Positions 1 to 6,007 of a stretch of 6,953 nt of DNA are shown here, in pieces. The DNA comes from Bacteroidota bacterium. GTDB taxonomy: Bacteria > Bacteroidota > Rhodothermia > Rhodothermales > UBA10348. Where the stretch lies: the NCBI GenBank assembly GCA_018623785.1, contig JAAZVD010000082.1, positions 1 through 6,953 on the forward strand, written 5' to 3'. Each line of letters begins with the position of its first letter. Positions within the stretch are counted from its first letter, which is position 1. A program made the position numbers and the translations under genes. The notes under the pieces are model-generated. The model saw nothing but the letters and a program-made list of their open reading frames with translations, had not been told where the DNA came from and did no database searches.

Positions 1-1163
1 CCTAGTATATGGGTGGCACGCCGCCCGATGCGAACCGATAGCGGCGCCAAGGCAAAGGCAAAAAGAGCAGCCACGGCATTGTACGCCCCGAAGAGTACAC
101 CGACCCAATCCGCGCCGTCGTTGTAGAGCTGGCTGGTGGCATCCATGGCCCCATACACATGGCTCGTCACAGCCGGCGTCATGTAGATGAACATGGAAAA
201 CAACCCAAACCATGAGAAGAACTGTACCCAGGCCAAACGGCGCATGGTGTCAGGCATGTTGAACAGGTCGGAAAAGACTTCGCTCAAGCCATCCGTGCCC
301 CCGGCTCGCGTTCGCGCTGCTGCCACATAGAGCAGCACACCGAATGCCATGAGACCCGCACCCAGGATGATCATTTCCTTTTCCAGGGCATCAAACCAGA
401 GAACCAGTAGAGTAAGGACAGCCCCCGCCCCTATCCACCAAGGTGCTCGGGATGAGAAGTGAGTGGCCGATACGGGCTTTGGTATGAGGGCGCCAATCCC
501 CGCTTCCATCTCCGCTTCCACAAAGGCCGCCATCTCTTCCGGAGCGTACTCCCGAACCCGGAAGACCGTCCAGGCAACAGCTGCCAGGAACACCAGGCCA
601 CCGATATAGAAGGCATAGGTCACTGAGAGCGGAATCTGGCCGGCAGGAGCTGTGTTGGATACGCCCATCCAGTTGGTCAGCATCCAGGGCAGTAGGGAGG
701 CTACGACGGACCCAGTGCCAATAAAGAAACTCTGCATGGCAAATCCCTTCGTTCGCTGCTCGCTCGGGAGCATGTCCCCCACGAAGGCACGGAAGGGCTC
801 CATGGACACATTGATCGACGCATCCAGGATCCACAATAGCCCTGCCGCCATCCAGAGGGCAGCCGAGTTAGGCATCAAAACCAGCGAGATGGATGCCAGG
901 ATGGCACCCACCAGGAAATACGGGCGACGGCGACCAAGTCGACCCCACGTTCGGTCTGACACGTGCCCGATAATGGGCTGCACGATCAGGCCCGTAACAG
1001 GCGCGGCCACCCAGAGAATGGCCAAACTGCTTTCTTCGACTCCCAGGGTCTGCAGGATCCGGCTGAAATTGGCCAATTGCAGGCCCCATCCGAACTGGAT
1101 GCCCAGGAATCCAAAGCTGATGTTCCAGATCTGCCAAAAGGAAAGTCTGGGTTTTGTAGTCAT
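1..1163 (-). CDS. MFS sugar transporter, SLC45/sucrose-maltose type (partial, C-terminus off the left edge)
   Basis: Read on the minus strand from the ATG at 1163-1161, this is an uninterrupted frame of 387 codons that leaves the window without a stop. The product is a polytopic inner-membrane protein of the major facilitator superfamily. The N-terminus (MTTKPRLSFWQIWNISFG) is typical of bacterial SLC45-like carriers. Residues 69-81 carry the family's loop 2-3 signature SDRTWGRLGRRRP. Residues 122-130 read EPFRAFVGD, and 313-320 read VQFFSWFG, both seen in this family. Hydrophobic segments lie near residues 15-35, 48-66, 82-98, 105-120, 140-160, 182-202, 241-258, 263-281, 310-330 and 352-375, with a charged central loop near 203-240. 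Known relatives carry out proton-coupled uptake of sucrose, maltose or similar glucosides, but the sequence does not fix the substrate. It is divergent from recJ, with no sugar-utilisation gene in view. No clear Shine-Dalgarno precedes the start. Confidence 0.88.
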   Translation of the reverse strand, partial: MTTKPRLSFWQIWNISFGFLGIQFGWGLQLANFSRILQTLGVEESSLAILWVAAPVTGLIVQPIIGHVSDRTWGRLGRRRPYFLVGAILASISLVLMPNSAALWMAAGLLWILDASINVSMEPFRAFVGDMLPSEQRTKGFAMQSFFIGTGSVVASLLPWMLTNWMGVSNTAPAGQIPLSVTYAFYIGGLVFLAAVAWTVFRVREYAPEEMAAFVEAEMEAGIGALIPKPVSATHFSSRAPWWIGAGAVLTLLVLWFDALEKEMIILGAGLMAFGVLLYVAAARTRAGGTDGLSEVFSDLFNMPDTMRRLAWVQFFSWFGLFSMFIYMTPAVTSHVYGAMDATSQLYNDGADWVGVLFGAYNAVAALFAFALAPLSVRIGRRATHIL

Positions 1164-1405
1164 GACGCACCGCTTTCGTTTGATCCGTGTAGCACCGGAA
1201 TATCGCTCCGCGAATGCATTCATGCGTCCGGTAGATCACTTTTTCCCGGGAAGGTCCAGCCTACATGGCCATGGTGGTAGCGCATGATACATTTGCCCGG
1301 GCTATGGGTGGAAACGAGGACCATGAAGCATGCTCGCGAACGTATATTGCGCCACGGTCAGTAATGATATCGACACGGAACAGGGGGCACGAAACGCACA
1401 CGCGG
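1164..1405. other. Divergent intergenic region between the MFS transporter and recJ
   Basis: These 242 bases separate two divergently read genes and should hold both promoters. The recJ frame stays open back to an ATG at 1265, but the translated extension (MAMVVAHDTF...) resembles nothing in RecJ, so I treat it as untranslated leader. On the plus strand there is one good match to the Bacteroidota -7 element, listed separately. I found no equivalent match for the minus-strand gene. No RNA gene or convincing hairpin is visible. Confidence 0.6.
1288..1295 (+). promoter_or_regulatory. Candidate Bacteroidota-type -7 promoter element for recJ
   Basis: The octamer TACATTTG matches the TAnnTTTG -7 consensus of Bacteroidota primary-sigma promoters at every fixed position. 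It would place transcription start near 1300 and give a leader of roughly 100 bases before the recJ ATG at 1406. I see no TTG at the expected -33 distance, so this is only half of a promoter. A match of this length can occur by chance. A weaker relative, TATATTGC, lies at 1343-1350. Confidence 0.3.
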
Positions 1406-3142
1406 ATGAAGCGGTGGATAATCAAGGAGATAGAATCGCCCGAGGCCGTCGATGCGTTGCAAGATGCCCTCAATAACATTGCCTACCCATTGGCCCGGGC
1501 ACTCACGCTCCGCAACGTAGATACGTTCGAGGCGGCCCGGTCCTATTTCCGCGATGGCCTGGACTCCCTGCACGACCCGTTCGAATACGCTGGCATGAAC
1601 GACGCCGTGGCCCGTGTCGTCATGGCGTTGGAGCGTGGGGAGCGTATTACGGTGTATGGAGACTACGACGTGGATGGAACGACGTCGACGGCGCTCCTCA
1701 CGCACTATCTCTCCAGTCAGGGAGCCCGGGTACAGTATTTCATTCCAGACCGCTTCAAACACGGTTACGGACTGAGCAAGAAAGGCCTTGAGACCGTACT
1801 GGACCTAGGTACGGATCTTATCATTGCCCTCGATTGCGGGGTTACAGCCGTCGAAGAAGCCGTCATGGCCCGGGAAATGGGTATGGAGCTGATCGTCTGT
1901 GACCACCACACGCCCCAGCAACAGTTGCCCGATGCTGTTGCCGTCCTCGATGCAAAACGGGCTGATTGTGGCTACCCTTTCAAGGACCTCTGTGGTTGTG
2001 GGGTGTCGTTCAAATTGGCTCGGGCCATCCACAGCCGGTTGGGTAAAAATCCGGACGAGCTGCTTCATTACCTAGACCTGGTTGCCGTGGCAACGGCTGC
2101 CGACATGGTACCTCTTCACGGAGAGAACCGAATTCTACTTCGCGAGGGACTCAAGCAGCTGAGACATCGTCCCCGCCTTGGCCTTCGCATGTTGGCTGAC
2201 CAAGCCGGTACCCGGCTCAGCCAGGCCACTGTCCGCTCGATTTCATTTTCTTTGGGACCCCGCATCAATGCTGCCGGTCGTCTCGGGGACGCGGCGCGCG
2301 CCGTGAGCCTTCTGCTGGCCGACGACCAGGTCGAAGCCACGGCCCGGGCCCGACAACTCGAGCGACTCAACGAGGAGCGGCGCGCGCTGGACCGCGAAAC
2401 CCAGAAGCAGGCCTTTGCCCAAGCAGACCGTTTCCTTGCCGGAAGGGATCGGCATGCCCTGGTGCTGCATCACCCCGACTGGCACCTTGGTGTCATCGGC
2501 ATCGTGGCCAGCCGCCTGGTCGAGAGGCACTATCGACCGGCGGTCATGTTGACCACGTCGGGCCCTGTCATCAAAGGCAGTGCCCGTTCCGTAGCGGGCA
2601 TCAACATCTTTGACGCGCTCACGGCCTGTGAGGACCTGCTCATCGAATACGGCGGCCACGATTACGCCGCAGGACTGACTCTGAAACCGGAAAACCTTCC
2701 CTCTTTCATCGACCGCTTCAACGAGGCGGTCCTCTCCTCGGTCTCTGCCGACACGTTGATGCCGTTCCTGGAAGTGGACGCCGAGATGCAGCTCTCAGAC
2801 CTCGATGATCGTTTTTGGGCCGTTCTGAAGCAGTTTGAACCCTTCGGACAGGATAATCCTCCTCCTGTCTTCGTAGCGCGGAATCTGGATCTCGTAGGCC
2901 CGGTTGCCGGTGTGGGACAACAACGGGACCATGTTAAATTCGCTGTACGAGCGCGTGGTTCGGACCATCCGGTTCGCAACGCCATCGGGTTCGGCCTGGG
3001 CAAATACCTCACAGATCTCTCGGAGGCCAAGACGCTTGGAACGCCGATTGCGTTGGCTTTTTCGATCGAAGAAAATACCTGGAACGGGAAGACCAGTCTG
3101 CAGCTCAACGTGCAGGATCTACGGCTGGAAGACGCCGCCTGA
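1406..3142 (+). CDS. recJ: Single-stranded-DNA-specific 5'-3' exonuclease RecJ
   Basis: RecJ degrades single-stranded DNA from the 5' end in RecF-pathway recombination, base-excision and mismatch repair; it is cytoplasmic and needs divalent metal. The 578-residue product has the usual RecJ length and all DHH-phosphoesterase motifs: DYDVDG at 86-91, ALDCG at 141-145, CDHH at 165-168 (the namesake DHH) and TAADMVP at 230-236. The linking motif GPRINAAGRL is at 284-293. The DHHA1 domain carries GSARS at 391-395 and GGHDYAAG at 416-423, and an OB-fold region follows, with FEPFGQDNPPPVF at 477-489. I chose ATG 1406 because MKRWIIKE is a typical RecJ start; upstream in-frame ATGs at 1364 and 1265 would add 14 or 47 residues without family resemblance. 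The only purine-rich run (AGGGGG, 1382-1387) is too far upstream to be a good ribosome binding site. All metal ligands look intact. Confidence 0.96.
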   Translation: MKRWIIKEIESPEAVDALQDALNNIAYPLARALTLRNVDTFEAARSYFRDGLDSLHDPFEYAGMNDAVARVVMALERGERITVYGDYDVDGTTSTALLTHYLSSQGARVQYFIPDRFKHGYGLSKKGLETVLDLGTDLIIALDCGVTAVEEAVMAREMGMELIVCDHHTPQQQLPDAVAVLDAKRADCGYPFKDLCGCGVSFKLARAIHSRLGKNPDELLHYLDLVAVATAADMVPLHGENRILLREGLKQLRHRPRLGLRMLADQAGTRLSQATVRSISFSLGPRINAAGRLGDAARAVSLLLADDQVEATARARQLERLNEERRALDRETQKQAFAQADRFLAGRDRHALVLHHPDWHLGVIGIVASRLVERHYRPAVMLTTSGPVIKGSARSVAGINIFDALTACEDLLIEYGGHDYAAGLTLKPENLPSFIDRFNEAVLSSVSADTLMPFLEVDAEMQLSDLDDRFWAVLKQFEPFGQDNPPPVFVARNLDLVGPVAGVGQQRDHVKFAVRARGSDHPVRNAIGFGLGKYLTDLSEAKTLGTPIALAFSIEENTWNGKTSLQLNVQDLRLEDAA

Positions 3143-3309
3143 GCCCCGATTGGCGCGCGATTTTTTGCGAATAGGCACCATTATCGGCACGGCCGATGCG
3201 AACGCCCACAGGCCATTATGTAACATTACCCCGGCAGAACTATCTTAACGCCGGGAACACTTGTTATGACAAGTTAATACAAGGATCCTCATCATTCTGA
3301 TACACACCC
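3143..3309. other. Intergenic region upstream of the sulfur cassette
   Basis: This 167-base gap follows recJ and should hold the end of the recJ transcript and the promoter of the sulfur cassette. It contains a short hairpin at 3183-3197 (arms ATCGGC/GCCGAT, loop ACG) with no following T-run, and a T6 run at 3162-3167 without a good preceding stem, so no convincing recJ terminator is seen. The second half is more AT-rich and contains the inverted repeat at 3259-3274. TATCTTAA at 3241-3248 and TAATAC at 3275-3280 are weak -7/-10 candidates, neither with a supporting upstream element. Confidence 0.55.
3259..3274. promoter_or_regulatory. Candidate operator: 6-4-6 inverted repeat upstream of the sulfur cassette
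   Basis: ACTTGT-TATG-ACAAGT is a perfect inverted repeat with 6-base arms and a 4-base spacer, centred about 43 bases before the first cassette ATG. Its inner form (CTTGT-N4-ACAAG) has the same arm and spacer geometry as Crp/Fnr-family sites such as TTGAT-N4-ATCAA, but the half-site bases differ. As RNA it would form only a weak 6-bp stem, so a dimeric DNA-binding regulator is the more natural reading. It abuts TAATAC (3275-3280), which could be a -10. The regulator is not in this window. Confidence 0.4.
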
Positions 3310-3864
3310 ATGATCGACTTCATTTCACAACCCTGGCCCTGGTACGTCGCCGGACCTCTGATCGGCATCGTCGTACCCATCCTGTTTCTGATCGGAGGCA
3401 AACAATTCGGACTGTCGGAAAACCTGCGGCACATGTGCGCCATGCTCCCAGGCAAGGCTGAGTTCTTCAACTACGACTGGAAAAACGGAGCTTGGAATCT
3501 GACCCTTATCCTCGGCATTGTCATCGGGGGCTGGATTGGTACCAGCCTACTGGCCAATCCCGACCCAATTGGCATTTCGGATGCCACCAAGTCGGATCTG
3601 GCGCTGCTTGGCATAACCGGCTTTGACGGCATGCTTCCCATGGACATTTTCTCCTTCGAAGGGTTGGCCTCGATGCGTGGCTTCCTCATGATTGTGGTCG
3701 GTGGCTTCTTGGTGGGATTCGGAACGCGCTACGCAGGTGGATGCACCTCGGGACACGCCATTTCCGGCCTTGCTGACCTGCAGTTGCCATCGCTTGTTGC
3801 CGTTATCGGCTTCTTCGTCGGTGGCCTGATTGCCACGTTCCTTCTTCTTCCCATCATACTGTAG
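3310..3864 (+). CDS. YeeE/YedE-family sulfur transporter, N-terminal half protein
   Basis: This 184-residue inner-membrane protein corresponds to the first half of the YeeE/YedE (PF04143-type) family, whose full-length members import thiosulfate. Hydrophobic segments lie near residues 12-30, 62-82, 123-140 and 158-181. The diagnostic motif GGCTSGH occupies 143-149, with Cys145 in the position expected for the family's thiosulfate-relay cysteine; a second cysteine is Cys43 in LRHMCAM. In full-length relatives, conserved cysteines near the pore centre are needed for transport. The stop is 9 bases before the next ATG, so the two halves are almost certainly co-transcribed and act together. No Shine-Dalgarno is evident before the start (ACACACCC-ATG). 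Related half proteins are encoded beside MBL-rhodanese genes in bigR/pmp-type operons. The substrate (thiosulfate, persulfide sulfur or another species) is inferred. Confidence 0.9.
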   Translation: MIDFISQPWPWYVAGPLIGIVVPILFLIGGKQFGLSENLRHMCAMLPGKAEFFNYDWKNGAWNLTLILGIVIGGWIGTSLLANPDPIGISDATKSDLALLGITGFDGMLPMDIFSFEGLASMRGFLMIVVGGFLVGFGTRYAGGCTSGHAISGLADLQLPSLVAVIGFFVGGLIATFLLLPIIL

Positions 3865-3873
3865 GGCACTACC

Positions 3874-4314
3874 ATGACCGCATCCAAAAATACGATCGGC
3901 CGTCTGCTTCCCTACCTGCTTGTGGGGATCTACTTCGGCATCATCTTCACCAAATCCGAAGTCATTTCCTGGTTTCGCATCCAGGAGATGTTCCGCTTCC
4001 AGGCCTTCCACATGTATGGCATTATCGGCAGTGCCGTCGTTGTGGCAGCCCTATCCATACAGATCATCAAGCGTTTCAACATCCGCTCGTTTGACGGTTC
4101 TGAAATCAACATTCCCCCCAAAGTGATGGGCAAAGGTACCCGCTACTGGCTGGGCGGCATCATCTTCGGTCTGGGCTGGGCCCTGACCGGAGCCTGCCCC
4201 GGGCCCATGTTTGCCCTCGTAGGCAGCGGTGTGCCCGTTATGCTCGTTGCCATAGCTGCGGCTGTTGCCGGCACGTATACCTACGGTGTACTCCGGCCGA
4301 AACTGCCTCATTGA
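3874..4314 (+). CDS. YeeE/YedE-family sulfur transporter, C-terminal half protein (DUF6691-like)
   Basis: This 146-residue membrane protein corresponds to the second half of a YeeE/YedE transporter. Hydrophobic stretches lie near residues 10-27, 45-66, 91-105 and 112-139. The second family motif, GACPGP, is at 106-111, with Cys108 the likely partner of Cys145 in the preceding protein. The start is 9 bases after the preceding stop. AGGG at 3863-3866, 7 bases before the ATG and overlapping that stop, is the only plausible ribosome binding site in the cassette and would suit coupled translation. Both halves carry their own complete cysteine motif, so this looks like a natural two-subunit form and not a recent frameshift. 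Neither half is expected to form the pore alone, which is inference from the full-length fold. Confidence 0.88.
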   Translation: MTASKNTIGRLLPYLLVGIYFGIIFTKSEVISWFRIQEMFRFQAFHMYGIIGSAVVVAALSIQIIKRFNIRSFDGSEINIPPKVMGKGTRYWLGGIIFGLGWALTGACPGPMFALVGSGVPVMLVAIAAAVAGTYTYGVLRPKLPH

Positions 4315-4382
4315 CGCGATACGGACGCCGCCCGGTCGACTCCTCCTGAAATTCTCCAAAACAACCACCCGGTAACACCACC

Positions 4383-5834
4383 ATGCTGTTCAGACAGATC
4401 TGGGACGCAAAGCTGGCCCAGTATGCGTACCTCATCGGCTGCCAGGCTACTGGCGAAGCCATTATCATCGACCCCGAGCGTGACATCGATCAGTACCTCG
4501 AATTGGCTGAAAAAGAAGGCCTCGAGATCACGGCGGCCGTGGACACCCATATCCACGCAGACTACCTCTCCGGCATGCGTGAATTTGCCGAGCGGGGCGT
4601 GCACGTGTACGCTTCCGATGAGGGCGACGCCGATTGGAAATACGAATGGCTGATCGGATCGAACTACAACTACACGCTCCTCAAACACGGGGACGAGTTC
4701 AAGATCGGCAACATCAAACTCACGGCCGTCCACTCGCCCGGTCACACTCCCGAGCACCTGTCCTACCTGGTAACGGACCTCGGTGGCGGTGCTGACCGCC
4801 CTATCGGTATTGCATCGGGAGACTTTGTATTCGTTGGCGACTTGGGTCGTCCTGACCTGCTCGAGTCCGCTGCCGGACATGCGGGTGTGATGGAGCCTTC
4901 GGCCCGTACGCTCTACAATTCGGTCCAGCATTTCCTGAAGCTGGATGACTTCATCCAGGTCTGGCCCGCCCACGGCGCCGGTTCGGCCTGTGGCAAGGCC
5001 CTGGGCGCTGTGCCGACCTCGACGGTTGGATACGAGCGCGAGTACAATGCGGCCATCGATGCTGCCTTGCGCGGCGAAGATGTCTTCGTCGAGACCATCC
5101 TCGAAGGGCAGCCTGAACCCCCGATGTATTTTGCCCGCATGAAGCGGGACAACAAGATTGGACCGAAAGTCCTGGGAACGCTGCCGCAACCGAAGCACCT
5201 ATTTGCCGAGGATCTGAAAGCGTTGGGGGGCAACACAGAGGTAGCCGTGCTTGATACTCGCCTCGACCGCTCGGCCTTCATGGCGCGCCATCTTCCAGGA
5301 TCGCTCTATGCCGGGTTCAACAAAGCCTTCAACACGGCGGCCGGTTCGATTATCGAAGAGGACATGGACATCTATCTGATCATCGAAGAGGAACATGTCG
5401 AGGAGGCCGTCCGGGACCTGGTTCGCGTTGGTCTGGACAACATCAAGGGCTATGCCACGCCGGAAACGCTGGAAGCCTATGCCAACCACGGCGGAGAAAT
5501 GGCCACCATCCGCGAAATCCCGATCGACAAGATCCCAGACACACTGGCTTCGATGGATGAGGCTGTCGTGCTTGATGTTCGCAATACGAGCGAGCATGCG
5601 CCGGCGCATATCCCTGGATCGGCCAACATTGCCTATACGCGCCTCTGGGTACGTCGCGATGAAGTGCCGGCCGGGACGAAGATTGTGCACTGCGTCTCCG
5701 GTGGCCGGGCGGCGGTGTCGACAGCCCTGCTGGCCCGCTTGGGTCACGATGTGATTTTTGTCAGCGGGGAATGGAAGGACTGGGTCGCCAACCCCAAGAG
5801 CACCATCGTCGGTGATACGCCGGTCACTGCATAA
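4383..5834 (+). CDS. CstB/Blh-like persulfide dioxygenase-rhodanese fusion
   Basis: This 483-residue cytoplasmic enzyme has three domains. Residues 1-250 are an ETHE1-like metallo-beta-lactamase fold: THIHADYLSG at 55-64, SPGH at 118-121 and GDLGRPD at 152-158 supply the expected mononuclear-iron ligands His56, His121 and Asp153, and PAHGAGSACG is at 195-204. Residues about 285-370 resemble a rhodanese but lack a catalytic cysteine. Residues about 385-475 form an active rhodanese with loop CVSGGRA and Cys437. CstB of Staphylococcus aureus has this same order and a dioxygenase-domain cysteine matching Cys203 here. Such enzymes oxidise low-molecular-weight persulfides with O2, the rhodanese converting product sulfite to thiosulfate. 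The start MLFRQIWDAKLAQYAYLIG is family-typical; no Shine-Dalgarno precedes it. The 68-base gap after the transporter genes shows no terminator, supporting one operon. Exact substrate is inferred. Confidence 0.93.
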   Translation: MLFRQIWDAKLAQYAYLIGCQATGEAIIIDPERDIDQYLELAEKEGLEITAAVDTHIHADYLSGMREFAERGVHVYASDEGDADWKYEWLIGSNYNYTLLKHGDEFKIGNIKLTAVHSPGHTPEHLSYLVTDLGGGADRPIGIASGDFVFVGDLGRPDLLESAAGHAGVMEPSARTLYNSVQHFLKLDDFIQVWPAHGAGSACGKALGAVPTSTVGYEREYNAAIDAALRGEDVFVETILEGQPEPPMYFARMKRDNKIGPKVLGTLPQPKHLFAEDLKALGGNTEVAVLDTRLDRSAFMARHLPGSLYAGFNKAFNTAAGSIIEEDMDIYLIIEEEHVEEAVRDLVRVGLDNIKGYATPETLEAYANHGGEMATIREIPIDKIPDTLASMDEAVVLDVRNTSEHAPAHIPGSANIAYTRLWVRRDEVPAGTKIVHCVSGGRAAVSTALLARLGHDVIFVSGEWKDWVANPKSTIVGDTPVTA

Positions 5835-6007
5835 CCGTCGGTAATTGCCCCGATGCCCACAGATGCGACCATGTCGGTGCATCCTGACACACGGGACATT
5901 TAGCACTGGGCAGCGGCGGGCCATTGGCCCGCCGCTGCCTTGTTCCGGCCCTGACCCGCCACCCGCATCCATCCCCGGCGACCTTGCTCGCCACTGGTCT
6001 CCGATCC
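5835..6007. other. Intergenic region between the dioxygenase gene and the SulP gene
   Basis: This 173-base gap holds a strong GC hairpin at 5909-5939 (listed separately). It also has a weaker imperfect stem at 5862-5883: GATGC-G-ACC pairs with GGTGCATC around the loop ATGTC, with one bulged G. The 68 bases from 5940 to the SulP ATG show no clear promoter hexamers, TAnnTTTG match or Shine-Dalgarno. I see no coding sequence on either strand that I can support. Confidence 0.6.
5909..5944 (+). terminator. Strong GC-rich hairpin, probable transcription terminator of the sulfur cassette
   Basis: Two perfectly complementary 14-base arms (5909-5922, starting GGCAGCGGCG, and 5926-5939) surround a 3-base ATT loop. 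The stem is followed by TTGTT, a short and interrupted T-run. It lies 75 bases after the dioxygenase stop. The stem stability argues for a terminator or a 3'-end stabilising structure; the poor T-tract lowers confidence in classic intrinsic termination. Being symmetrical, the stem would also form in minus-strand transcripts, though nothing on that strand is read into it here. Confidence 0.65.

Noticed and set aside
391..1239. Minus-strand open frames at 391-834 and 868-1239.
   Set aside because: They lie out of frame on the same strand as the MFS transporter and translate to Cys-, Gly- and Arg-rich shadow sequence. The transporter frame is continuous, so these are not pieces of a frameshifted gene.
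652..1287. A 211-codon plus-strand open frame overlapping the MFS transporter gene.
   Set aside because: It is antisense to a clearly recognisable transporter. Its translation is rich in Arg, Pro and Met without any domain-like pattern, and the start has no support. It follows from the codon bias of the real gene.
3183..3197. Hairpin ATCGGC-ACG-GCCGAT downstream of recJ as a terminator.
   Set aside because: The stem is only 6 bp and is followed by GCGAAC instead of T residues; the nearby T6 run precedes it. Too weak to list as a terminator.
3213..3229. ATGT-A-ACAT within the gap after recJ as a second operator.
   Set aside because: The arms are only 4 bases and the flanks do not extend the symmetry, so this is expected by chance.
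4315..4382. The 68-base gap before the dioxygenase gene as an internal promoter or terminator.
   Set aside because: I see no stem with a T-run and no promoter-like elements; the three genes are best read as one operon.
4308..5198. A 296-codon minus-strand frame overlapping the dioxygenase gene.
   Set aside because: It is long, but it sits fully opposite the conserved metallo-beta-lactamase domain and shows no recognisable motif; third-position GC bias explains its openness.
5199..5972. A 257-codon minus-strand frame opposite the end of the dioxygenase gene and the following gap.
   Set aside because: It runs through the terminator hairpin and opposite the active rhodanese domain, with no family resemblance.
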